Shown: in pieces, positions 43,780 to 55,925 of the stretch | Numbering within the stretch: the first letter of the stretch is position 1 | Layout: every line of letters begins with the position of its first letter | Source: Sclerodactyla briareus | Taxonomy: Eukaryota > Echinodermata > Holothuroidea > Dendrochirotida > Sclerodactylidae | Direction of reading: 5' to 3' | NCBI GenBank assembly: GCA_026419785.1 | Contig: JAODTK010002632.1 | Coordinates: 62,001-126,000 of the forward strand | DNA: 64,000 nt | Program-made: the position numbers and the translations under genes | Notes under the pieces: generated by a model | Seen by the model: only the letters and a program-made list of their open reading frames with translations | Databases searched by the model: none | Told to the model about the DNA's origin: nothing

Positions 43780-45340
43780 AACGAAGAAGATGATGTATTG
43801 TCCAGCTTCATCAAGGTGCCCGGTAACAGCAGCCGTATAATCCCTGATTCCCGGAATCGATGCGATATTGTGTGGCAAGGCACTCCAATCACAGATAGTC
43901 CTCGGGACAAAGGAGAACTTAACAATCCTTATTTGCTGGCAATAAGGAATATGAATCCTGGTGGAGGTGCTGCGGATGACGCGAAGAGCAGGCTGAAGCA
44001 GGTTCCCAAATTGGTACTGATAGGGGCCACTCAGACCTAACTGTTTTGAAAACAGTAAGGCGCCGTTTTTTTCCTCCTATCAGCGAGCGGGGCAAGATTA
44101 ACAGTGGCAACATCTCAGCAACACAACCAGGAAATCTGGAATCATAATCGTTAAATGAGCGCGCTCCTCTTCTTTGAACAGACTCAAGTTGGTCTGTTGG
44201 TACGTCAATATTCCTTTTAGTACTGATAGGGATCCCAAACAGAAGAGGAGTATTCAAGCAATGGCGGAAACGATCGATGTGCCTCAACCAAGCTTTGTTC
44301 ACCGCCTACTAGAAGACAAGTTTCTCCTAGTAATGAACCCTAACGCACGATTGCCTACCACGATGGTTGATGGAGCATCCAATCAACTTCTAGAAATGGT
44401 ATTCCCAAGATATGGATGTTGGTCAACAACAGAAAGGGCCCTCCCCACCCAGAGGTAATGATTAATCTCAGGAGATGTAGCATGAGAGAGCGCATAATTG
44501 AACACTTCCCAGCATTGACCCTCATCTGCCAGCGATCAGCCCATTCGTTTAGTGCATCCATATCTTTCTGGAGGGTGACGTGGTTATGTGGGTTTTGGAT
44601 TTTACGGTACAACATACAGTCGTCAGCCCCCAAAAGGCGGTCGGATGAAGTATCACTAGAGGGAAGGTCATTAATACACAGGAGAGAAAGCCAAAACGGT
44701 ACCCTGGGGGCACCGACATGACCGTAAACCGATTAGACTTCTCTCCACATATCCAATAACTCTCTGTGAACGGTTTTGCAAGAAAAAATACTAATTCAAT
44801 TAAAGAGTAGTATTCGGATACCACACATATGGAGCTTGGGTATGAGCAGGTTTTGAGGAACCACGTCAACGCTTTGGAGAAATCCATAATGGCCATTATC
44901 AACTGAGATTTCTTGTCAAGGGTACTAGCTAGATCCTGTATTGTAAGGATTAATTGTGCTTCACAAGAATGATTGCGTAGGAAACCATGCTGTTCCTCAG
45001 TGAGAATCATATGGGTATGAGATGACGCATTACCTGAGAATGAATGATATGCTCTAAAATCTTGCTGCATGCATATAGCGGTGAGCCAGACAGGGTGGCA
45101 GTGGACGGCAAAGTTCTATCCCCTTTCTTTAATATGGGAGTAATATTGGCCCGTAGCCGAGGAATTCACCGTATACCGCGATTAAAAGAATATCATGGTA
45201 AGAACTGGAGCAAGTTCATCGGCTGCAAGTCTCAGGGCCCTTGCCGGAATGGCATCAGGGACAGGATCTTTGTGAGGGTCCAATTCACGCATTAGCTTCA
45301 AGACCCCTTACACACCAACCGTATGTCACTCATTGTAGGG
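43780..45340 (-). pseudogene. LINE reverse transcriptase and thumb, minus strand
   Basis: Minus strand, in order: LMRELDPHKDPVPDAIPARA and LAADELAPVLTMIF (45.29-45.18 kb), a TGQYYSHIKERG-like stretch, ILTEEQHGFLRNHSCEAQLI and LTIQDLASTLDKKSQ (45.01-44.91 kb), MDFSKAL (motif A), motif B SVPPG--FG, GADDCMLYR (motif C, near 44.62 kb), KDMDALNEWADRWQMRVNAG and KC, QLESVQRRGARSF-NDY, TPGCVAEML and the closing PRTICDWSALPHNIAS (43.9 kb). One collinear CR1-superfamily domain with several frameshifts. Confidence 0.88.
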
Positions 45341-45627
45341 AAGCGATCCTCCTGCATGGCTGGAACCTCAGGGGTTCCTGGAGTAAATACACACAGCAAA
45401 GTTGCTTGTTGAGGAATTCAGCCTTGACGCAAAGTTCCCGGAAATACACCGTCTGCCGTAAGGTGGCAACACACACGAAAGCTTTGATGAAACACTTCTA
45501 ATTGTTTAGTAGCCTGATCGACGGTAATGGTTTGAAACGCCAATTTATCTTTGTTACAGCCGCCCTTATGGCGTTGAACGCATGGAATACTTTGCTATAT
45601 TTTTAAGGGACTAAGAATCATTGAAAT

Positions 45628-45657
45628 ATTTCGGCAGGCGCTTTATTTTGCCGAAAT
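45628..45657. other. Short inverted repeat (9-bp stem)
   Basis: ATTTCGGCA (45628-45636) pairs with TGCCGAAAT (45649-45657) over a 12-base loop, just before the tandem array. Confidence 0.7.
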
Positions 45658-45660
45658 GAA

Positions 45661-46125
45661 GGATTTTCGGGCGATTACGTAATCGTTCTGACGTCATTAT
45701 AACCTATGACCCGGATTTACGGGCGATTACGTAATCGTTCTGACGTCCTTATAACCTATGACCCGGATTTTCGGCGATTACGTAATCGTTCTGACGTCTT
45801 ATAACCTATGACCCGGATTTACGGGCGATTACGTAATCGTTCTGACGTCATTATAACCTATGACCCGGATTTTCGGGCGATTACGTAATCGTTCTGACGT
45901 CATTATAACCTATGACCCGGATTTACGGGCGATTACGTAATCGTTCTGACGTCATTATAACCTATGACCCGGATTTTCGGGCGATTACGTAATCGTCTGA
46001 CGTCATTATAACCTATGACCGGATTTACGGGCGATACGTAATCGTTCTGACGTCCTTATAACCTATGACCCGGATTTTCGGGCGATTACGTAATCGTTCT
46101 GACGTCATTATAACCTATGACCCGA
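45661..46125. repeat. ~52-bp tandem array, nine units in strict A/B alternation
   Basis: Units start at about 45661, 45713, 45765, 45816, 45867, 45919, 45971, 46021 and 46072. Type A begins GGATTTTCGG and type B GGATTTACGG, in the order ABABABABA, so the true unit is a ~104-bp dimer. Each unit holds the palindrome CGATTACGTAATCG (intact in eight of nine) and TGACGTCA (intact in six of nine). Confidence 0.95.
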
Positions 46126-46138
46126 GGTCATATTGACG

Positions 46139-46139
46139 A

Positions 46140-46184
<45 letters not shown>
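46139..46184. repeat. (AAC)n microsatellite
   Basis: About 15 AAC units immediately after the 52-bp array. Confidence 0.97.
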
Positions 46185-49100
46185 GAGGGCAATCCCAGAG
46201 TTGCAGGATCTCATCGGCAAAGTGGAACTAATCAGTTGTTTCTACCTGCTGCCTTTTCGCAAGTTCAATAGACAAAATTGATCAAATAAGTCTGGAAACC
46301 GCTGTTTTCCCCCACAAAATTTCATAGAAATTCAGTAATTTACAGCATAAATGCTGGAAACCCTTTGTTTTGATACCCTGTACCTTGTTCTCAAAAATTT
46401 TGGATCATTCAGTCTCCCAATTTCTGAATATACTGAAAACAGAACAGATTTTCGAAAATTCCCAACTTTGGGGGCCAAATCTATTTTCTCCCCCCTGAAA
46501 TCCACCTATTTGGTAATGTTTGGCTGATTGCATGGGAAAAGTTATCATGTTTTGCCTTTTTACATTGCTACACAATTTGAAATCAAGTCACCCCTCGAAT
46601 CAGCGAAAATCTGAAAAATAATGAAAATTCGTAAAATTGATTTTTTTTTTGCTCCTTTAATTCCACAATTTTGATAGTTTCCACTTTCCACCTTATTCTA
46701 AAAACAAGATGTGTTCTGTGACTTATCAAGTGTGTGCAAAATTTGACTTGTTCAGCCATTCCAAATGGAGATAATTTTGCGAAAAACCATCACAAATCTG
46801 ACGGGACACCAAACACCACCCCACCCCCACACACACGCACACAACAGGACACTTTCTCAATTGCACCTCTTGCTGGATCAACCGGCACCCACGGGTACCC
46901 CCCATGGGTACCCCTCAGTGATGGTACCTAACCACACTTATGGTTACCAACCATAGCAACTGTTGCTATGGCCCATAAGTAAATATAGGTGAAATGGCAA
47001 AGTGTACTAAAATACTCATCTGGCCCTCGGGCCGATGGAGATAAATACCACAACATAAACAACAACCACAGTCGGACATCACAAATTGCCCCGACTTGCC
47101 ACAGTTCGTTTAGGCTTGCACGCAATCGTACGTGGGCGCATGCTATTCATGCATGACTTCGCTTTGGTATGACAGTGCGGGAGTCGAAGGCATTACAGAC
47201 ATGGCGTTTACAATACCCCCACGAGTCAATAGAACGAACTTGCATTCATGCAAGTTCTCGGACTTATGAAGCGGGGGGGGGGGTAATAGTAGATTGGAGG
47301 CGTTAGATTACGTGGTTACCGGACCGAAAGTAGGCTGAAGTGATGGCCCCGACCTTAGGCTTAGGTTAGCCTAATAGGCCCTCAGATTGCCGCCTATCCC
47401 AGGCGAATCCATAAAAATTCACATTACAATCTACAAATTACGGTTACGCACAGTCGCAGCAAGATAAAATAGGCCTAAACACTATGCAGCCCAATCTCAT
47501 TCGCGAAGCCCTACTTAGGACTATATTAGGTAATGGTGTTAGTAGAAAATGTTAGTGAGTAAATGAATAGGGTAGGCTTGTAATTGCATAAGGTTGTTAC
47601 TGGCCATAATGTTCTCACATCACTGTCCATTGTGGAAAAGGATGTAGGGTGTGCACGTCAGTCTTTTAAAATGAGCGACCAAGTTGTGAAAGGCCGAATA
47701 CGTCTAGGCCCTTACGCTATAATCTTTGGTGTGGAGTCACCTAAGCTGAACAAACTTTCACTTGTGGCGCACCAGTATAAAAATATTGTAGCTTGCCTTC
47801 CAATTACTTTACAGTACATGTAAGAAAATCAAACAAAAGCTGATTAGTTCTGGTTTTTTTTTATAGCTTTAAGAGTTTTTGGCTGACAATGTAACGTCAG
47901 CGTAACATTTTACTTTCCACGTGCGAATCCTAAATTTTGTGACTGCTTTTAAACACCTAAGGAAATGATATAATGATTTAAGTTCGTCTTTAACATCAGA
48001 AAAAATGTATTATGAAATGAAATAGAAACCCATCATTAGGTGAGAGGAGCATTCCCTTTAGGGTAGGGCTACTCTCACCACCAAACATTTCAGCAGATTC
48101 TCCCATTGCCAAGCTTACAGCGACATATTCTCTGTATTATTAAGAAAATGAATTGCCTCCGACAAAAAGGCATCGTGTGAAGAGGCTGGCCTTTAACCAC
48201 ACTTGACGAGTTGGTGAGGGGCCAAACTTCCGGGGGGATTTTAAAAATTTATGGATTGCAGTAGAATGGTCCAGTTATAACTATTACAACTAAGAGTCAC
48301 TCTACAACATGCCCATTAACTCCATGGCGGTAGTAGCATGGGATGGAATCCTCGTCACACTTATTGTTCACAACTTAATATAACGACAAGATGCTCACAC
48401 AAAGGCGAGTCATTGCTGTATGCCACCATTTCATTATTCGCACCTTTTCCCCCCCTCCAACCCATCAATGACGGGTAGTTCTGTTGAAGAGTGAGACACC
48501 GCGGATAGGTCCTTCCTACATCGTACACTACTGTCTTATATAAATCACCCATATAACTCGCCATTAACCAACCCGCAATGAAGGCATTAAATTCTGGTTC
48601 CGAACTCTGGATCTTATTATCATTAACTAGGATGGCCTTATCAGATAAGGACAGAGACCCAACGTTAACAACTCGAAGATCTGACGGCCATCGAGCTTCT
48701 CAGGAGACTCCAAGCAGAGGTTCTTCTTAAGTTCTTAAAATATTCGTATGCTTTTCGGTGTTTTAATCTATATACAAAGTTTGTAAGCGCGTGTTTACGA
48801 TTATGGAATCGCTTAATCGCTTATTAATCCCGGAGAGCTATTACTTTCCTACGCATTTAGAAGGGATTTGCAAAGATTCCAGTTCCTCTCAAAATCCACA
48901 CATAATTAATTCGTCGTACATAATGTTGACATGGCCGGGTAGTGTCTAATAAGAGTATCAACAAAAGACCAGTTACCTCCCACTCCCAGCCATCTTTTTC
49001 GGTAATAAAATAGGAGGTGAAACAAAGGGTGCCACAGCGTTCACGGCCCCAGACGGACGTTACAGTGTTGGTGATGACGGCAACCCTCCAAAAAGAGATA

Positions 49101-49800
49101 GATTGGACCGAGAGGCACGAAGTGATCATGAATAAAATAAACAGGAACTCAAAAAACTACTCGTCCTCCCCCTCCCTCTCTCCCTCCTCTATGTTGGTAT
49201 CCTCTTTTTGTATCACGGGCAACCTTCAACCTCATGCTCCCAAACTCTTTTGCGTCTCCCTGCATGAGTAACGCACTATGTATTTCCGTTCCGCCACCCG
49301 CGGTTCTTTCCTAGTTGGAATTGTAGCTTTCCCGATATCGCCGCTTAGCAGCTTAGTGTCGGACGCAATGGGGACGGGTTTGGGGTCAGAACCCCCCATA
49401 TGGCCCATGTGACCAATCCTTTTCAACTAGGAAAAACCTCTTTTCACTATTCAGTTGACGTTTCACAGCTGTTTTTTCATTATATTTTTCTTTATCATAT
49501 TGCAACAGCAAGTGTCTAGGGCCGTTAATTGCATTCATCGCCAATAGGGAGTAGATTCGAGCAGCGCGCACTTCCCTCGGATCTCGACTTATCCCTCTTG
49601 ACAAATCTCTCGGTAACCGTGACTGATGTGGCCGCGTATCTATATTGACAGTATACCAGTGTGACCATGGAGGTTGAAAGGGTCTCCTTTTTACTTCCAT
49701 GCTTTGACCCACGTGTGACGACTCGCGCCTCCCTATATACGCTGCAATCGTAGAGGAAGGATAACTGCGACTGCTTCCCGGGGTTGGATACCTGACGCTC
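46185..49800. other. Anonymous DNA, no gene recognised
   Basis: Small open frames only (for example 47584-47823 plus, 48361-48564 minus, 49386-49802 minus), with no recognisable domains. Contains a short hairpin at 46954-46972 and a poly-G run at 47274-47283. Confidence 0.45.
46954..46972. other. Perfect 9-bp-stem inverted repeat
   Basis: CATAGCAACTGTTGCTATG is self-complementary apart from the central base. Confidence 0.8.
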
Positions 49801-49849
49801 ACTTTTGAATGTTTCTCTGTATTGGCAGAACTGCTTTCTGATGAGGGAT

Positions 49850-50430
49850 TTTGTGTAGCTCATTGTTTTCCTGTTTTTGATTCCTTGACGAAGTCGGAGG
49901 AATCTATGCAGTCTGCCAGTGTGGTGTGTATGTGTGTGCCCCGCCTGGCTTGTGAACACAATAACTCGAACCCCATCTGTATGGATGAAGCTAAATACTT
50001 GGTACGTTGTTCCCATGATGAGTACATGACCTATTGTTTTGGGGTCAGGTCAGAGGTCATCTGAGGTCACCAGGTGTCCAAAGTCCTGAAAACCTTGTGA
50101 ACACGATGAAACCAGATTGCTTGGTCCTGATCGGGTTAATTTGGTTTGTAGCTTTCTTATGAGAGTACAGGACCCTATTGTTTTTGGTATAGGTCAGGGG
50201 TGAATTTTGGTCGAGAAAAATTGTGAAGAGTCACTATTTTTGACCAATTATGGCTTGTGAACTGAATTACTCGACCCCACCTTAATGGATGAAGCTCATA
50301 CTTGGTATGGGTGTGTCCCGATGAATGAGTTCATGAACCCCTTCTGTTTTGAGTCACCAGCAGTCAAAGTTCTGAATCCTTGAAATTGTTGTGTAGCTAT
50401 CTTATCAGAGTATAGGAACCCTATTTGGTT
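49850..50430 (+). repeat. GT-run plus GACC-rich dispersed repeat, two internal copies
   Basis: Two versions of GGCTTGTGAAC-, AACTCGA-CCCCA, ATGGATGAAGCT, ACTTGGTA, GAGTACATGACC and TATTGTTTTGGGGTCAGGTCAG lie near 49.95 and 50.25 kb. It is related to 22.95-23.16 kb and more distantly to the ~1.25-kb array. Confidence 0.7.
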
Positions 50431-51240
50431 GTTGGATAAATGGGAATTTGACAGATGTTGTTTTCCATAACGAGCTGGTACAATCTCCCATACGTGCTGG
50501 CTATATGTGCAGAAATGAGTCAAGGACACTAAGCCTTTGGCTTTCTGGCCTGGCCTTCCGTGTGCGTTTTCGGCCTAATACGGATACCTAAGAGAATTCG
50601 TCATTTTTTTTTGTAAATGCTCCAATAACACATACAGGATACGTAGAGTCAGTGTAAAGTTATTATGGATTGAGCGACTTTTCCAAAATGCTGAATTCAA
50701 AGCAAAAATTCCAAGAGTTCTCAGGCCTCACGTAACCTCCCGTCCTGAACAAGCCTAAATGCTCGGGCCCTAAGAACGCGCGACCCTCCCCCTCAAATTC
50801 AGGCCATGATAGCCCCCCCCCCCCCCGCGATGTTCCCAAGCTCAAAAGTGCATCGGCCTAATTTTCAACATTTCAATGCATAGTTGTCGATGTGTCCCGA
50901 TGGACACGTATGCTACATAATAGTGTAATATTTTGTAACTGCTGGGGGACCTCGGCCCGTCTCCTGGCTATAGAGTACTTTGTCACCCAACCGCGTCTTC
51001 GCGCCCCTGAAAAGTGGAGGCAGTGAAAACGTTGAGTATCATGGATGACTAATGAGACCATTTGTATTCTGACTTTTTATTTACTTCAACATCGGAGAAA
51101 TCTATTCTCTTTTTTTTCTGAAAGAGTTTCAGTCGATTCGAGTGTACAACCAATGTTATGTGTGATGGTGTGGTCTGGTTCAGGAATCACAAAAGGGGTG
51201 GGGTGGGAGTTGACGGGGAGCTGGTGAACATGAAGGGGTG
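50431..51240. other. No gene recognised
   Basis: Includes a poly-C run at 50814-50826. No coding signal. Confidence 0.4.
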
Positions 51241-51244
51241 CTTA

Positions 51245-51710
51245 CACTCATAAAAACACCCTGGTCTCAAATTTACAGGATAATGTCAAATTTTTAAACA
51301 AGACTTGCGGTCACGTGCACCAAAACATACTGGCGAATTTACCTGTCAATCCTGGTCATTTTATTGACCACATTTCCTGGTTCAATTAACCAGGAATACC
51401 ATGTCAGAAAATGTCCAGAATAGGTTGAGCTAACACAGTCCTGGTCACCTATTACCAGGATTCCACATCCAATGTTCAAACTAACCATGAGCCCATTCAA
51501 ATATGACCAGAAATAAGGTCAATTTAGCACCGTCCTGATTTCATATGTTTACCCTGTATTCCCATTCAATAGTTTAGATTAACAGGAATTTCCATGTAGA
51601 ATATAACCAAACTGAGGTTAAATGTAACACAGTCCTTATCAAGTCACCATGAATTCCACAATTCCCCCAAGAAATCAGTCACCATGAAATATTTTGATAC
51701 ATTCTAGATC
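51245..51710. repeat. Degenerate ~120-bp tandem repeat
   Basis: Units carry AACACAGTCCTGGTCAC, ATTACCAGGAATTCCA and ATGACCAGAATAAGGTTAA in the same order, three to four times with strong divergence. The left edge is near a run of CCTGGTC words. Confidence 0.65.
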
Positions 51711-53200
51711 CCTGGTCAAAATACAAAGAAATTAATCACTTCCAGACAGACATGCTCTCAACATATTCCTCTTGTATTGGGCATCACTGCATGTCTGCCC
51801 CCTCTCTTTGCAATTTACCCGAAAATACAGAGTTTATCCGAATTACATGAAACTAGGTGGGCGGGGACAAACGCTGCTCCCGAATACATGAGGTTTTGAT
51901 GACGGTGATTTAAGGTCCGAAAAACCAGGTCAATTTTTTTCTCAACGATTGTTCGATCTTCGTCAGACTTGAACGAACTTGGTGGATGTGGACTGTTGTT
52001 AGTCCAAAATAGCATGATGTTATTTCCAGATTTACAAGGCATCAATGTTTCCAACTCTGTCGTGTTTATTGGAAACTTTCTAAACAAGGTCCACGAAGGC
52101 TGCTTCTGTGGGGAATACACGTCGTCAGTTCACCCGCCTGCACTTCTAGTTTCATTGGCTCCGAAGCTTCAGAATCCGACCACTTTCTCCGAACCTGAAA
52201 CTTAATTGAAAATATCCCGGAACAAACGCTAGAAACTCATACACGAGTCACTGCATTACAACCGCCGAGCGTGAAGTGAAGACCAATAGCCTACCCCGTC
52301 CTCGCAACTGCAAGGTGGTCACGGATGAATATCTAAAGGTAACGCAGACTTGAACTTTAGTTGACTCCCTGTAAGCCAGAGTCCAGAGTCATTACGGAAC
52401 ACCCTAAACAACCCTGAAATGCTATATTTATTTTGGAATACCACGAAGATTAGGATTTCTCTGTTAAATACGAACGTTAAAAATATCGCGCCATGATCAG
52501 TTCTTCTTTTCGGAACTAGGCTAATCCTCATGCCTACCAGAGAATCATTTCACAGATATGTTCTGTAGCTAATTATTGAACTTCGACCGAAATTAGCTAA
52601 ATTGAATAATTCTCGTCCTTTATTTCCAATTTTACGCTATCGATTCCTTTCGAACGTAATGTGTGCGTGTCTGCTATTTCTGTACAGTTTAGCTCACCAT
52701 CTGAAAAATTCAACTTTTCGTGTTTTATTGAGGGTGTTATAGGTGTTTGAGATTTCCATGAAACATTATAAGACAATTTCAAGGATCTTTTTCAATTAAT
52801 AACTATCAATCATTCATCAAAATAATTACGTGCTTTGGGGTCATACTACCTGTTGAAACATCGTTTGCTCGTATCAGCCTCATCACTCATATGTGCAGGC
52901 TGACCCTTTAACCAATCGTGTATTTGCCTATTACATGTTGTTTTTTTTTTTGTTTGTTTGTTTAGTGCTTCCGTACAATTGCAACTACTACATTTTAACT
53001 AGGGAAAATGTAAAAGCAAATATATACAATTCAAAATTAGTAAATCTCGATGAAACGAGTGGAAGACTTGTTAATAAAATCACTCAAAGTGTTATGTTGA
53101 TAAAAATATGCTCTATACACGAAGGAGTTCTTACAGGCTTGAAACTCTATACTTGTTTGTTATTGCACGGTTTCCGAAGATTATACCTCTTATTCTGTAC
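51711..53200. other. No gene recognised
   Basis: A 101-codon minus frame (51815-52120) and a 104-codon plus frame (52893-53207) show no family features. The latter overlaps the likely 3' untranslated part of the next LINE. Confidence 0.4.
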
Positions 53201-53219
53201 AGAGTGATTCAGTGCTTCA

Positions 53220-54400
53220 GCAATGAAGCGGATGCTTCTCATCTAGGTGAATGTGCTGGGCAAGTCTTATGAAATCACGTCTGCAGCACTAGTAACCTTG
53301 TCCGCGATATCCTCATAATCAGCTTAAAAATTCGGCACAATTTTAGGAATGCCTGATCCTCTGCTTATCACGAGATAGGCAGAAAGTGATACCATACAGG
53401 CACTGCGTATAATAATGATGCAAGATTGAGTAGTAAATACTTTATGTCGAACTCCCATTTGAGAAAGGGACGAGATACATTAATGTAGATACTATATAGT
53501 AAACCCGTTTCAAAGTTAGAAACATGGTTATTAATGTTAGTTTGCTGTCGATACGCACACCAAGTATGTATTCTTGCACACGATCAACTGTAGAATCACC
53601 CTTACAATGGTGCTCTGACTCGTTTCAATTAGACCAGCATGTTTTATGTTGAAATATTTTTCAAAAAGCATTTCCTTCGATTTCGCTGGGTTGAGGATGG
53701 TTTTTCTCTTCAATTGGTAATATCATGAATAAAAAGATTTATACATTTCATTGTCCCTTGGGGGGAGTTTTTGGCCTTGGATATTTTGCCGCAAATGGCG
53801 GTATCTCAGCATATTTAATCACAGAGCAGTTCGACCTGGATTGTATGTCATTTGTATACCGTATATAATAGGCAGACAGTGGAACCACCTTGCGGAAACC
53901 CGGATCTAATATCAGAAGAATCCGAAAGACCTTTATCGATCTTGACTTGTCTTGACCACCACTGCAAAAGTTGGTCAGGCCAGTGATAAGCATGGTTGAA
54001 TACCAAAATGTGAAATATCAAGATTAATAATTAGGAAAACCGTCTTAAAAGCACTAGACAAATCAAGAAATAAAACTTTGGCGACAGTAGTGTCCTTAAC
54101 ATTCAAACCAACGACAATCTGATGTATTAGAGTTAAAATGGCGTCTGAACACGACACCCCCTTCTTATATCAACTGGCAAGATCCCCATAATGGCTAAGA
54201 GCTTCAGCGAATATTTTTTTGTAAAAACCCTTTTGCATGCAATTGAAGGCATCTGGCAAGATCAATGGCGGTAATTATTTACAACAGTAGGTTTTTGCAC
54301 TTTCGATGGGTGCCCGGTTCGCATGCTTCCAGCAGAAGGAATTATACTCTGATTGATACTCTTATTATATATCTCAGTAAAATCTGCACAGTTCATGAGA
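53220..54400 (-). pseudogene. LINE reverse transcriptase and thumb, minus strand
   Basis: Minus strand: KVQKPTVVNNYR (near 54.28 kb; relatives continue NYRPISLL), CMQKGFYKKIF, SCSDAILTLIHQIVVGLNV (54.15-54.10 kb), KVLFLDLSSAF (motif A, about 54055-54090), DIRSGFPQGG- and LYTNDIQS-SNCSVIKYA (motif B to C, 53.91-53.80 kb), LNPAKSKEMLF (53.70 kb), RVQEYILGVRIDSKLT (53.58 kb) and LLYAVPVWYHFL (53.40 kb). Subfamily differs from the 7-10 kb LINE and looks Rex1/L2-like. Several frameshifts. Confidence 0.82.
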
Positions 54401-55925
54401 CAAACTTGAACACCCACCAGGTTTTTTATCATACCCCGAGGACCCCCTTTCCCACCTTGTTGAAAAACTCGCCTGACATGTTTCTCAATATTATAAGTGT
54501 CCCTTTACTCTTGTAGAAGATAATTCAATGTCTTTATTTGCCAATCGCTAAAACGTCCTAAAGTGTAATATTTAGTTCGCACCAAAGTTACTGGATATTT
54601 TGGGTTTCTGTAACAATCAGGATTCCCTGGTCCTTCAACAGTCCCAGAGGGCTCCAGATTCCCGTTACCTCCTGGAAGTGGTCGCTTTCGGGCCCTCTGA
54701 CATGTCGATTGATCACGCTGAATCCTGTTCCGTCGTGTCCTGTCTCTCCATTGTCGATGGACGATCCTCTTCTTCCCTCCTCTAGTTGCCTAATTGTGTC
54801 AACTGCAGGCAGTCTTTTCATCAGCTCCGCCAGTGGCTGGGGTGTTCTCGAATACATACGTCCGCAGCAAAGTTAACATACTACTGACTACCTCAGTATT
54901 TCCTCGATATCATCGCTGGATTCGTGAGCACCGCCCAGTCATAGGCTAAGCAATGCTCTGTAGGTCTGCGATGGTATCATCGTTTATATCTCCTTCCACT
55001 TTCGTTCGTTTCGTTTGGGTAGTCCCGAGGTATTTCGGTATACATAGGTAGATACAAATCGCATAATGGTCCTACGTAGCCAGGGGTGAGGGCCCCTACT
55101 GTTCGAATAAACATTCATCCCTTGACATCGACTCCGTCGATAATGGACCTGACTCGAGATAGGTGATAAACGATGCAAGGTTTTTATAGTTCAATAGTCT
55201 CGAGGACAGATACATTCCCGTTTGAAATCGCACTGATATACAATATGTGAGCGGGGGTTTTCTACGATTATGTTCCGTGACTACTCTCTTCAACTCTTCA
55301 AACTCTTTGTCAACCCGTGGTATATTCGACCTGGTATATACTAAAGTATTATAACCCCTCTATTTTAGGAACAGCCCTTCATATCGTCTGCTTTTAGGAT
55401 GCTAGGGTCGCCTTGGAATATCTTCTAGTCAGTTGCTCAAGTACATTGATTAACAACTTACGCAGCCCGCCGTCGAAACCGGGATACCAAATTCGGGCAA
55501 AATATTGCTCCATATCAATCTTTGAAGAGCTATTGCGCCAACGCCTTAAGTTTTCGTCTGCGGGGTGGAGACTGCCGGCTACACCCCAAACTACATAAAT
55601 TCGAACATAGAGAACTAGCCTCTTGAACCGTGTGTCCATAGCTAATGACCCTCCTTTCTGACAGTGTCATTCTTGTGATTTCTATCTCGTGACTGAGAAG
55701 TCCTTTTATCAAAATGAAATGATTGAATTATGCGCATTTCTCTCATTTTATCGGTCGATTCGGATCGCGACAATTAGTAGCCGAAATAGCCTTTCCATGA
55801 TAAAAATCGGTTCAACTGTCGACAGATATTGGAATATTCTCGTTTCCGGTCTTGCTCCGTATTTTGCGTTTCCTGGGAAATTCTCGGGAAAAAATTACAT
55901 GATCCCATACTATTTCCTCCAAACA
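54401..55925. other. No gene recognised; possible LINE linker at left
   Basis: 54.4-54.9 kb may be the degraded region upstream of the LINE reverse transcriptase (minus frame 54588-54857). The remainder shows nothing recognisable. Confidence 0.4.

Noticed and set aside
49017-49271. Open frame with KKxxRRxx-like composition as a small protein
   Set aside because: No homology features, no start context, no splice structure.
52893-53207. 104-codon plus-strand frame with a hydrophobic stretch
   Set aside because: It lies opposite the probable 3' untranslated region of a minus-strand LINE, and the hydrophobic stretch is a translated poly-T/TTTG run.
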